Source: Gammaproteobacteria bacterium (lineage in GTDB: Bacteria; Pseudomonadota; Gammaproteobacteria; UBA4575). From it: DNA of 47,062 nt. Under the pieces are notes generated by a model, which was not told where the DNA came from, did no database searches, and was given only the letters and a program-made list of their open reading frames with translations. Below, in pieces: positions 1 through 8,500 of this stretch. Positions within the stretch are counted from its first letter, which is position 1; each line of letters begins with the position of its first letter. Both the position numbers and the translations under genes were made by a program. The stretch spans positions 1 through 47,062 of the forward strand of contig JANQOT010000240.1 of NCBI GenBank assembly GCA_028285655.1, read 5' to 3'.

Positions 1-73
1 ACAGCGTTAATAGTGGCAGGCGCAATTTTTGTCGCAAATGCGTAAGTTGTTTTTATTAATTCATGTATAAAAA

Positions 74-289
74 GTGGATCGACGAATAACCGGGTTTCAT
101 CAAGACGAACAGCAGGATTGGGTGGCCGAGCTTGAATGCGGGCACTATCAACATGTAAGACACAATCCACCCTGGACTAACCGACCATGGGTGATTACGG
201 CACAAGGCCGGGAAGAAAAATTAGGATATAAACTTGCTTGTAAAAAATGCGATGTTGGTGCACCCAAAGATTTTGAATCAGCCATTTAA
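74..289 (+). CDS. DUF3565-type small protein
   Basis: 71-aa ORF with the pattern RRITGFHQDEQQDWVAELECGHYQHVRHNPPW...RPWV...GREEKLGYKLACKKCD, which I recognise as typical of DUF3565. Confidence 0.8.
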   Translation: MDRRITGFHQDEQQDWVAELECGHYQHVRHNPPWTNRPWVITAQGREEKLGYKLACKKCDVGAPKDFESAI

Positions 290-636
290 CCATTATTTTT
301 TTAACTCAATATCGAAGGTGGTAACGAAATCGGCGACACCAGCTTTACTTTACTTCAGGTAAAAAATTTCTGACGGTCATCGGCGAATGTACGGCGATCG
401 GCTTACTCCTAACGACTGTACGGGTATGGTCGTGATGTAAGAGTACCTGGCAGGCAAAATCCCTTCAAAAATCATCCAGATAGATTAAAACAATAATTAA
501 TAACGAACAATAATATAAAATCTGCTAATAAATAGATGTACGGTCGTTAAATTATCTAAGTAAATCCACGCCCCGACCGATACCATTGAGACTTAGTTGT
601 TAAATTACAATTATGAGCTGGAACAAATAAGTCGAT

Positions 637-1059
637 ATGCTTTTAATAGAATGGAAAAATCAGGATAAAGTAGGGCATCCGATCCTGGATGAGCAGCACC
701 GTGGCCTGGTCGGAATCATTAATACGCTACAATATTTTATCAACGAAGACTGGCCGGTTTCTTCTTTGCATCCCACTATCGAGGCCTTGGAACAGTATGT
801 AATGTTTCATTTCAAAACGGAAGAAACCATCCTGCTAAAGAATGGTATGTCGCAGGAAGGAATGAATAAAGTCAGGGCTTATCGATCGACGTTTTTTCAG
901 GAACTACGAGAACACGTCAATAGCGCAATTTTCCGGTCTGAAACCCAGCTATTGACTGATTTTCTAGTCGACTGGTGGGCAGGACACCAATCCGAATTCC
1001 ACGACAAGCTGTCAGAATATCTCAAGCACAATCCCGAGTCTGTTGCGGTGAACGAATAA
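637..1059 (+). CDS. Bacteriohemerythrin / hemerythrin-like protein
   Basis: Hemerythrin pattern: IEWKNQDKVGHPILDEQHRGLVGIINTL ... YVMFHFKTEE ... HQSEFHDKL. Confidence 0.85.
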   Translation: MLLIEWKNQDKVGHPILDEQHRGLVGIINTLQYFINEDWPVSSLHPTIEALEQYVMFHFKTEETILLKNGMSQEGMNKVRAYRSTFFQELREHVNSAIFRSETQLLTDFLVDWWAGHQSEFHDKLSEYLKHNPESVAVNE

Positions 1060-1090
1060 AAAAGCAGTCGACATAGCAAAATTCTTGCGG

Positions 1091-1759
1091 CTATGGTTGT
1101 CCCTCTTTATTGGCCAGAAAGCTGGTAAATGTTTTTTGCCAGCTCGCGGAAAGAAGCTCGCATGCCAGTATATTTTCAACCTGAGCCAAAGATCTTGTCG
1201 GTCGGTGCATTAATTCGTTGGCTTTGGCGAGAGTCCACTGCGGATATTTCTGCTCGATTAGTTGAAAAGAATTTCCAGCCTCTACAACGCCTTCCTGAAT
1301 TACACGGAAATACCAGCCGGTTTTACCGGTTTGCTGCACCCAGAAGGGCAGTTTCTTCTGATTAAATTTACGCGCCAATTTCCAGCAAGGCTGGCGTGGT
1401 TGCGAAACTTGTACTATGGCACTACCGATATGAAATGTATCGCCGATGCATACCTGTTCTTCGGTAAAGCCGCGAGTCGTAAAGTTTTCCCCGAATGCGC
1501 CATGATAGTTCTGCGGTAGCTGAATACGTTTGCGAAAAAACAATCTAGCGCGTTGATTCCAGTATCGATAATGCTCAAACGGGTAGACGTTAACCGCTTT
1601 ATCGATTCCTCCATGTACATTCAGGTCGGCTTGCCGGTCGCCTGCCAGGTTCAGTTTGCTTAATTTAACCGGCCCGGATACCGGATGCTTAAAGATCGCG
1701 GTGGTCCAGTCTGCCGCTACGGTTTCTGGTTTGCCGACCTGAATACTCAAAATGTGCAT
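1091..1759 (-). CDS. MOSC domain-containing protein (YiiM-like)
   Basis: KLNLAGDRQADLNVHGGIDKAVNVYPFEHYRYW ... GAFGENFTTRGF ... QPRQPCWKLARKF is typical of MOSC/YiiM proteins. Confidence 0.85.
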   Translation of the reverse strand: MHILSIQVGKPETVAADWTTAIFKHPVSGPVKLSKLNLAGDRQADLNVHGGIDKAVNVYPFEHYRYWNQRARLFFRKRIQLPQNYHGAFGENFTTRGFTEEQVCIGDTFHIGSAIVQVSQPRQPCWKLARKFNQKKLPFWVQQTGKTGWYFRVIQEGVVEAGNSFQLIEQKYPQWTLAKANELMHRPTRSLAQVENILACELLSASWQKTFTSFLANKEGQP

Positions 1760-1771
1760 GCAACAGTTTAT

Positions 1772-2251
1772 TTATTTCCGCAAAGTTGTAAAAACGAAAT
1801 CATGTTCGGTACGTTGAGTATGGCAACCAAAGCAGGATTGTCCACCATCTTTTACCAATCGATCAGTGCGAGAATTTCCGGCAAAGCCTTCGAAACCCCA
1901 GCCACCGGTTTCGCGAAACTTTTTATGGTCTTTACTCATTACGCCTATCAGCTTTCGGTCTCCTTCGGTAAAAGCATGGTCGCGATCATGTGCATCCAGT
2001 AAATCGAACACAAATTCTGCACCGTCTTCGTAATGACCGGTATGCAAACCCTGTATCGCTTTTTCGTTGGCATATATATGATGAATGCCGGCAAACGGGT
2101 TTTCCAGCGCATGCCCCGGCAGAATAAGCATGGATTTTACATGCTGCCAATGACGGTAGTCCTGGGGAAACTGGACCTGCTTTGACGAATCCGCCTGCAC
2201 GCAAAGAAATATGTTAAAAAACAAAAAGATAGATAAAATTAACTTGGGCAT
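1772..2251 (-). CDS. Cytochrome P460-family protein (exported, c-type heme motif)
   Basis: Signal-peptide-like start at the internal Met (MPKLILSIFLFFNIFLCVQA). YRHWQHVKSMLI...NPFAGIHHIYAN...GGWGFEGF...SCFGCH; the heme-binding CxxCH is near the C-terminus. The ORF track extends the start to 2311, which would run through the operator-like region. Confidence 0.8.
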   Translation of the reverse strand: MPKLILSIFLFFNIFLCVQADSSKQVQFPQDYRHWQHVKSMLILPGHALENPFAGIHHIYANEKAIQGLHTGHYEDGAEFVFDLLDAHDRDHAFTEGDRKLIGVMSKDHKKFRETGGWGFEGFAGNSRTDRLVKDGGQSCFGCHTQRTEHDFVFTTLRK

Positions 2252-2260
2252 GATGGCCTC

Positions 2261-2293
2261 CTCAATATAGTATCGAGTCGAAACTATATTGAG
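2261..2293. promoter_or_regulatory. Inverted repeat overlapping operator-like motif 1, between the P460 and marR genes
   Basis: CTCAATATAGT - 11 nt - ACTATATTGAG has perfect 11-bp arms. It contains AGTATCGAGTCGAAACT (2269-2285), which closely matches AGTATTGAGTCGATACT at 2315-2331. Confidence 0.7.
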
Positions 2294-2314
2294 GAAAATC
2301 GGGCTTGTCAAGTA

Positions 2315-2331
2315 AGTATTGAGTCGATACT
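2315..2331. promoter_or_regulatory. Operator-like motif 2 just upstream of marR
   Basis: AGTATTGAGTCGATACT, a near-palindrome matching motif 1 at 15 of 17 positions. Confidence 0.65.
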
Positions 2332-2340
2332 ATTAATTTT

Positions 2341-2901
2341 ATGCCTTCTTCTTTGGATTTAATTGAGCGCATCGGCCAGCTAATTCGTTTTGAACAACGG
2401 GAAATAGGTGTGCGCGAAGATTTGCACCCTATCCATATCCAGGTTTTGCAGTACCTTGATAAATGTAACCGTTACAGCGATACACCACTGGCGCTAAGCC
2501 ACTATCTGGGCTCTACCAAAGGTACAATTTCCCAGTCCATTCTGGTATTGGAAAAAAAACAGCTTATAAAAAAAGTTCCGGACAATAAGGATAAGCGAGT
2601 CGTCCATTTAAAGTTGACACCCAAGGCCAAAAAAGTATTGCTTAAAATAGACGAACAAATATTTACAGACGATTTGTTGGATAAGTACAGTGACCATGTG
2701 AATAACACTGTAAATAAAACGCTACAATCAATTTTAAAAGATTTACAAACGAGAAATAATCATCGTACATTTGGCCAATGCAGTAGCTGCCGGTTTTTTA
2801 CCAAGGAAGGAGAAAACAAATACAGGTGCGGCTTGACCTCGGAACCGCTAAAACTCGAAGAAACAGTGAAAATTTGTCTGGAACATGAACCAAGCAAGTA
2901 A
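2341..2901 (+). CDS. MarR-family transcriptional regulator with a cysteine-rich C-terminal extension
   Basis: wHTH pattern: SDTPLALSHYLGSTKGTISQSILVLEKKQLIKKVPDNKDKRVVHLKLTPKAKKVL. C-terminal tail: CSSCRFFTKEGENKYRCGLTSEPLKLEETVKICLEHEPSK. Confidence 0.85.
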   Translation: MPSSLDLIERIGQLIRFEQREIGVREDLHPIHIQVLQYLDKCNRYSDTPLALSHYLGSTKGTISQSILVLEKKQLIKKVPDNKDKRVVHLKLTPKAKKVLLKIDEQIFTDDLLDKYSDHVNNTVNKTLQSILKDLQTRNNHRTFGQCSSCRFFTKEGENKYRCGLTSEPLKLEETVKICLEHEPSK

Positions 2902-2949
2902 AGAAACAAGTTTAATGAATAATGCTTTATTTTCCCCGGAAGCCCGAGC

Positions 2950-3747
2950 ATGAGTTGGTGGGGAAAGCTTGCAGGAGGAGGCATCGGATTCGCACTGGGT
3001 GGCCCGATAGGCGCAATGCTCGGTGCCATACTGGGGCACCAGGTCGACAAGGCGAATCGCGATAAATTCAAAACCGATTTCAGTAAGGGCACGCAGGAAC
3101 GCACGCAGGCCGTTTTTTTTACAGCGACATTTTCCGTCATGGGGCATATCTCCAAAGCCGATGGATATGTTTCACCGCAGGAAATTCAAATGGCGGAGCA
3201 GATTTTCAGGCAAATGAATTTCAGTTCAGATCAGCGTACGGCCGCAATCGAATTGTTCAATCAGGGTAAAAGCGATGAGTTTGAGCTGGACGAAGTATTG
3301 ACTCAGTTTAAACAGGAATGTAGCCGAAAACTTACGCTAATTCAGATGTTTATGCAGATCCAGTTACAGGCGGTGTACGCCGACGGCAGCAAGCATCCGG
3401 CTGAAGAAAAGATTTTGCTGCATATTTGCGAGCGCCTTGGCTACCCCAAGGCAATGTTGTCGCAAATGGAAGCCCTGTTATTTGCACAGCAACGCCGTTA
3501 TTCAAGCGGAGCTAATGTCCCGCCTAGCCGGTCCGAAATTGACGAGGCGTACGCTGTACTTGGCGTTGCCAAAAATGCCGACGATGCAGAGATCAAAAAA
3601 GCCTATCGTCGCCTGATGAGCCAGCATCATCCGGACAAGCTAATTGCCAAAGGTCTACCTGAGGAAATGGTTCAAATCGCGACCGACAAATCGCAAGAAA
3701 TTCAAAAAGCGTACGAGTTGATTAAAAAAAGTAAAACAACGCAATAA
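2950..3747 (+). CDS. djlA: DjlA-like co-chaperone (N-terminal glycine-rich segment, TerB-like region, C-terminal J domain)
   Basis: MSWWGKLAGGGIGFALGGPIGAMLGAILGHQVDKA N-terminus; the C-terminal J domain includes the HPD motif (SQHHPDKL). Confidence 0.88.
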   Translation: MSWWGKLAGGGIGFALGGPIGAMLGAILGHQVDKANRDKFKTDFSKGTQERTQAVFFTATFSVMGHISKADGYVSPQEIQMAEQIFRQMNFSSDQRTAAIELFNQGKSDEFELDEVLTQFKQECSRKLTLIQMFMQIQLQAVYADGSKHPAEEKILLHICERLGYPKAMLSQMEALLFAQQRRYSSGANVPPSRSEIDEAYAVLGVAKNADDAEIKKAYRRLMSQHHPDKLIAKGLPEEMVQIATDKSQEIQKAYELIKKSKTTQ

Positions 3748-3751
3748 CTTA

Positions 3752-4018
3752 TTAGTGTAATGCAGTTTGCAATTCGTAAGGACTGCTTTCCGGAATCGGA
3801 GTTTCTTTAATAAGTTCCAGTACAAGTTTAAGTGCGATATCCATTTGTTCCAGATCGTACCGTTCTGCTTCTGCGCATCGCGCTAAAGAAGCTTCGTAAG
3901 CAATCTGGGAAATAACGGATAAAGCATAATTGCGTTCCCGCTCGGTTGCGCAGGTTCTGTAATTCCGTAAGGCGTCAAATACGCTGCTGGTAAGCTCCCG
4001 GTACTCTTTTACACGCAT
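3752..4018 (-). CDS. Small hypothetical protein (88 aa)
   Basis: Complete ORF between annotated genes; no family recognised. Confidence 0.5.
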   Translation of the reverse strand: MRVKEYRELTSSVFDALRNYRTCATERERNYALSVISQIAYEASLARCAEAERYDLEQMDIALKLVLELIKETPIPESSPYELQTALH

Positions 4019-4325
4019 AGAAATCTTCCTTGTTCTTTACGGATAGATCCAGATTAGTGCCATATTATGCGATTATCAATAACGCATAGCACATCTTTGC
4101 TACCTTTCAGAAAGTGTTTGCAAAAATGTTAACCAGCACACATCCGCTTATTCCGGAAAGGAGTCCATTAGTCAAATAATGTTGCTATCGACTTGCTTGC
4201 TTAATAGTGGGTTGGAGGTGGTAGAAGCTTGATTAATTAATTCGTCATCTAAAAAACGGCAACGAAAATTAGTCTACTTACAAAAGAGTTTTAAAGCAGG
4301 AGGCGTCCCAGTTTATGATTTATTA

Positions 4326-4946
4326 CTAAAATAAAGCTCTGCGCCAGCGTCGCAATGTACCATTGTTGTACCAATATAATAGTTGTACCAGTGAAACTAA
4401 CAATATAAATAACGGCAGATGGCCAATGCGATATACGCCGACACTAAAGGGAAAAATTGCGCGGTAAATTTTTTCATTACCGGGTTGCCTGGTCGTTACA
4501 ATGCCGATGTAATCCCCTTTTTCAGTAAATTCATACTCGGCACTAAATTCGCCATCGGGCGCAATCGCAGGAAGCTGATAATGAACTGTGTATTTGTCGA
4601 TGTCGTCCAGTTGAAGGATATCCTCCCATTTGGCGGCGCGTCCTTTACCAGTGACATCCTTTATAATCCGGAAGTCCACCGGCATTTGTTTCAAACTGTC
4701 ATGCATATATTTCAGCACAAATAAGGTTTCTGTAACTTCCGGAATATCCTCACAAAATTCTTCGTTTGCGCTGGTTTGAGGCTGAAAAACGGTAAAATGC
4801 GCCTTGAAAAACCCGATCTGAATTACGCACAAATCGTCTTCAATAAACACGCCGCCATGCGCAAAAATAGCCTGCGGAAAAATCAGCAGGCTAAATAAAA
4901 GTATTGCGTGAACAGGGTTGAAAAATGCGGCTTCCTTGGCGCACAT
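4326..4946 (-). CDS. Hypothetical membrane-anchored protein downstream of the cox operon
   Basis: Signal-like N-terminus (LLFSLLIFPQAIFAHGG), an extracytoplasmic region and a C-terminal TM helix (LPLFILLVSLVQLLYWY). Co-directional with the cox genes. Confidence 0.65.
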   Translation of the reverse strand: MCAKEAAFFNPVHAILLFSLLIFPQAIFAHGGVFIEDDLCVIQIGFFKAHFTVFQPQTSANEEFCEDIPEVTETLFVLKYMHDSLKQMPVDFRIIKDVTGKGRAAKWEDILQLDDIDKYTVHYQLPAIAPDGEFSAEYEFTEKGDYIGIVTTRQPGNEKIYRAIFPFSVGVYRIGHLPLFILLVSLVQLLYWYNNGTLRRWRRALF

Positions 4947-4974
4947 AAAACAGCATGGTCAATTAAGACATTTT

Positions 4975-5331
4975 CTAATGATGAACCGGGCTAAGCGGTA
5001 CCGCATTCGGATCTGCACCAAAGAATAGTACGCGTGCCAGGAAAGTGTAATCACCTTCAATCGCCATTAGTGCTACCAGCACCAGTAACAGTAACGGTGG
5101 TAATAATATCGCAGTAATTAACGCCATCCGTTCCCAGGCCATATGCATGAATATCGCGACAATAAAGCCGGCTTTAAGCATCATGAAAACCAGAATCAAG
5201 GTCCAGCGCATGTATCCTTGAAACTGGTAATAATCGACCATGTAGGAAAATATGCTGAGTACGAACAGCAATATCCAGATCGCATAATAGATTCCCAGCG
5301 GGTGTTGTTGTCCTTCTGCTGCGTCGCTCAT
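4975..5331 (-). CDS. Cytochrome c oxidase subunit IV-like (CtaF/CyoD-like)
   Basis: Three predicted TM segments; GIYYAIWILLFVLSIFSYMVDYYQ ... LILVFMMLKAGFIVAIFMHMAWER. Follows the subunit III genes. Confidence 0.8.
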   Translation of the reverse strand: MSDAAEGQQHPLGIYYAIWILLFVLSIFSYMVDYYQFQGYMRWTLILVFMMLKAGFIVAIFMHMAWERMALITAILLPPLLLLVLVALMAIEGDYTFLARVLFFGADPNAVPLSPVHH

Positions 5332-5340
5332 AACCGCTCC

Positions 5341-6000
5341 TTACCAAAGATAAAAGAATGCAAAAATAAATACCCAAACCAAGTCGACGAAGTGCCAGTA
5401 CAGGCCGCATATTTCAACAATATCGTAACCTTTTTCCTCATAGCGCCCGTTAATGACCCCGGTGGCAACATACGCCAGGTAAATGACCCCTCCGGTTACG
5501 TGCCCGCCATGGAATCCCGTGATCATAAAGAAACAGGAACCGAACTGTGCAGCCCCCATTGGGTTCCCCCATGGTCTGACACCTTCCGCGATTAACTTGG
5601 ACCACTCAAACGCTTGCATGCCGACAAAGGTCGCACCAAGCAATGCAGTTATTACTAGCAAAGTCGCCGTTTTTTTACGGTCGCGACGGTAGCCGTAATT
5701 CACCGCCAACGCCATGGTGCCACTGCTGGTAATTAGAACGAATGTCATGATGGCAATTAATATTAACGGAATACTTTGTCCAAACATCGTCAGTGCAAAT
5801 ACTTCGCTCGCGTTCGGCCACGGCTCCGCGGTCGACATGCGTACATGCATATAAGATGTCAGAAAGCTGGTAAAAATAAAGGTATCGCTAAGCAGAAAGA
5901 TCCACATCATGGCTTTGCCCCAGTGGACCCTGAAGGTTTCTTTGTCTCCCGACCAATCTTCGACTAAAGTACCGGCACTAGCCTCATTTGAGTTTGCCAT
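5341..6000 (-). CDS. coxC: Cytochrome c oxidase subunit III
   Basis: KAMMWIFLLSDTFIFTSFLTSYMHVR ... FFMITGFHGGHVTGGVIYL ... GLYWHFVDLVWVFIFAFFYLW. Confidence 0.92.
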   Translation of the reverse strand: MANSNEASAGTLVEDWSGDKETFRVHWGKAMMWIFLLSDTFIFTSFLTSYMHVRMSTAEPWPNASEVFALTMFGQSIPLILIAIMTFVLITSSGTMALAVNYGYRRDRKKTATLLVITALLGATFVGMQAFEWSKLIAEGVRPWGNPMGAAQFGSCFFMITGFHGGHVTGGVIYLAYVATGVINGRYEEKGYDIVEICGLYWHFVDLVWVFIFAFFYLW

Positions 6001-6010
6001 TGTTGTTCCT

Positions 6011-6676
6011 TTAAGTAGAAAGTAATAAATAAAACATTATTAGCCAGAGCACCAACAGGAAATGCCAGTACACACTGCAGAGTTCAACCGAGAGTCGAAC
6101 TTTATAGGCTTCCTCGCCGCTCCAGACTTTTATTGTTGATCGACCCCACACCCATAAACCTCCCAGGATATGCAATGCATGCAATCCGGTTAAGATGTAG
6201 AAAAATGCGTTGGCGGGGTTGCTTGCAAGGAACGCTCCCTGCTCGTGAATGATTTGCCAGGCCCACACTTGACCGGCTAAAAAGCAGAATGTAAATACAC
6301 CGGCCATGACAAGACCGACGCGGATGCCGCTTTCTTCGCTGCGTTTGGCTGCATTACTCGCTTTTTGATAAAACACACTGGCCAGCAGCAACAAAAGAGT
6401 GCTCAACCACAGAATATCCGGGTCATTTAGCGCGGCCCAATCCGGATATTCCCGGCGTAAATTGTAGGCACTGAAAAACAGCATGAATAACGAAGTCACT
6501 ACTGCAAGAAATGCCGCCAGACCGACTTTTTTCGCCGGCCATGAAAGCGGTCCGCCCGCATGGTCGTAACCAATCACACCTTCTTCCGCCCATGGTCGCG
6601 TATTAATAGATTGTTTAATCAGCCAACCTACTACGAAGGCCATTAACAAGGCTAAAAATATTAGCGTGATCTCCAT
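6011..6676 (-). CDS. Second cytochrome c oxidase subunit III-like protein
   Basis: COX3-like features: FFYILTGLHALHILGGLWVWG ... VELCSVYWHFLLVLWLIMFYLL. Confidence 0.88.
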   Translation of the reverse strand: MEITLIFLALLMAFVVGWLIKQSINTRPWAEEGVIGYDHAGGPLSWPAKKVGLAAFLAVVTSLFMLFFSAYNLRREYPDWAALNDPDILWLSTLLLLLASVFYQKASNAAKRSEESGIRVGLVMAGVFTFCFLAGQVWAWQIIHEQGAFLASNPANAFFYILTGLHALHILGGLWVWGRSTIKVWSGEEAYKVRLSVELCSVYWHFLLVLWLIMFYLLLST

Positions 6677-6685
6677 TTGTTTATT

Positions 6686-8425
6686 CTACTCTTTTCCGGT
6701 TTTATCGCTTGGCGGTTCGTTTTGCGGAATGAAGTCTTTATCGGCTCCCGGAACGCTGTATGCATAAGCCCAGCGATACACTACCGGAAGCTCGTCGTCC
6801 CAGTTACCATGTTTTGGCGGTGTATCCGGAGTTTGCCATTCCAGTGTGGTTGCATTCCATGGATTACCGCCCGCATCTTTTTCTTTAAACAAACTGGCGA
6901 TGAGGTTGTAAATAAATATAAATTGCGCGCCACCAACAATTAAGGCCGCAATGGTGATGCTCGAGTTTATCGTCGCTACCGACTCGGGCATGAAGTCGGT
7001 TACGCCATTTGCATAGTATCTACGCGGAACCCCCAGAATTCCGATGTAGTGCATCGGCAAGTAAATTGCGTAAGTACCCAGGAAGGTTAACCAGAAATGT
7101 ATCTTACCGAGCGTCACATTCATCATGCGTCCGGTAAGCTTTGGATACCAGTGATACAGGCCGCCGAATACAACCAAGAATGGCGAGACACCCATAACCA
7201 TATGGAAGTGGCCGATTACAAAATAGGTATCGGATAATGGGACATCCACCGCCACGTTGCCAAGAAACAGGCCGGTAATACCACCGTGGATAAATGTAAA
7301 AATAAAACCGATAGCAAACAGCATTGGCACATTCAAATGAATATCGCCTTCCCATAACGTCAATACCCAGTTATATACTTTCAATGCCGTGGGCACCGCA
7401 ATAATTAACGTTGTGGTGGCAAACAAAAATCCAAAGTAAGGGTTCATGCCGCTTACATACATATGGTGTGCCCAAACGACGAAACTTAAACCGCCGATTG
7501 CGACAATAGCCCACACCATCATGCGGTAACCAAAAATATTTTTACGTGCGTGGGTGCTGATCAGGTCCGAAGCGATACCAAACATGGGTAAGGCCACGAT
7601 ATACACTTCCGGATGACCAAAGAACCAGAACAAATGCTGAAATAAAATCGGACTGCCGCCGTCGTGTTCCAGTTGTTCACCCAATATATTCACCGCCGGC
7701 ATAAAGAAACTGGTTCCAAGGACATTATCCAGAGTCATCATTATGGCGGCGACAAACAGTGCAGGAAACGCAAGTAAACCCAAGATGGTTGCCATCACAA
7801 TACCCCAGACCGACAGCGGCAAACGCATCAAAGTCATGCCGCGCGTGCGTGCCTGCAGCGCTGTAGTCAAGTAATTCAACCCGCCCATGGTGAACGCGAC
7901 GATAAACACCGCCAGAGAAATCAACATTAACAGTATTCCCCAGTCTGCACCCGGTGTCCCCGGTGTAATCGCTTGCGGAGGGTAAAGCGTCCAGCCGGCA
8001 CCGGTGGCACCGCCGGGAACAAACAGGCTTGCAACCAGTATGATTACTGATAGCAGGTATACCCAGAAACTCAACATGTTCATATACGGGAATACCATAT
8101 CGCGTGCGCCACACATCAGGGGAATAAGTATGTTTCCAAACCCTCCAAGGAAAAACGCGGTCAACATGAAGACCACCATAATCATTCCGTGCATAGTCAC
8201 GAATTGATAGTATTCGTTCGGTTCAATGAGCGTAAACGTGCCCGGGAATCCTAACTGCAGTCGCATCATGCCGGACATGACTAATGCAAGTAAGCCGACT
8301 AAAGTTGCAACCACCATATATTGGATGCCAATGACTTTGTGGTCCTGGCTCCATACATATTGGGTGATCCAACTATGCGGATGTGAAAGTTCTTGACCCT
8401 TGTCGGCAAGTGCTACGTGTGCCAT
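6686..8425 (-). CDS. coxA: Cytochrome c oxidase subunit I
   Basis: Heme-copper oxidase signatures: MVVFMLTAFFLGGFGN, WFFGHPEVYIVALPMFG, WAHHMYVSGMNP, HFHMVMG. Confidence 0.97.
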   Translation of the reverse strand: MAHVALADKGQELSHPHSWITQYVWSQDHKVIGIQYMVVATLVGLLALVMSGMMRLQLGFPGTFTLIEPNEYYQFVTMHGMIMVVFMLTAFFLGGFGNILIPLMCGARDMVFPYMNMLSFWVYLLSVIILVASLFVPGGATGAGWTLYPPQAITPGTPGADWGILLMLISLAVFIVAFTMGGLNYLTTALQARTRGMTLMRLPLSVWGIVMATILGLLAFPALFVAAIMMTLDNVLGTSFFMPAVNILGEQLEHDGGSPILFQHLFWFFGHPEVYIVALPMFGIASDLISTHARKNIFGYRMMVWAIVAIGGLSFVVWAHHMYVSGMNPYFGFLFATTTLIIAVPTALKVYNWVLTLWEGDIHLNVPMLFAIGFIFTFIHGGITGLFLGNVAVDVPLSDTYFVIGHFHMVMGVSPFLVVFGGLYHWYPKLTGRMMNVTLGKIHFWLTFLGTYAIYLPMHYIGILGVPRRYYANGVTDFMPESVATINSSITIAALIVGGAQFIFIYNLIASLFKEKDAGGNPWNATTLEWQTPDTPPKHGNWDDELPVVYRWAYAYSVPGADKDFIPQNEPPSDKTGKE

Positions 8426-8500
8426 CGGATTCTCCTAAATTTGCTCTTTAATAAATTTTCAATTCAATATCACTAAACTGTTTTTATATGGCTTCAATAC

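Noticed and set aside
300-490. Possible gene relic after the DUF3565 ORF (fragments such as YGDRLTPNDCTGMVV and EYLAGKIPSKIIQID)
   Set aside because: Short fragments broken by stops and frame changes, with no family I can name. Needs BLASTX before any claim.
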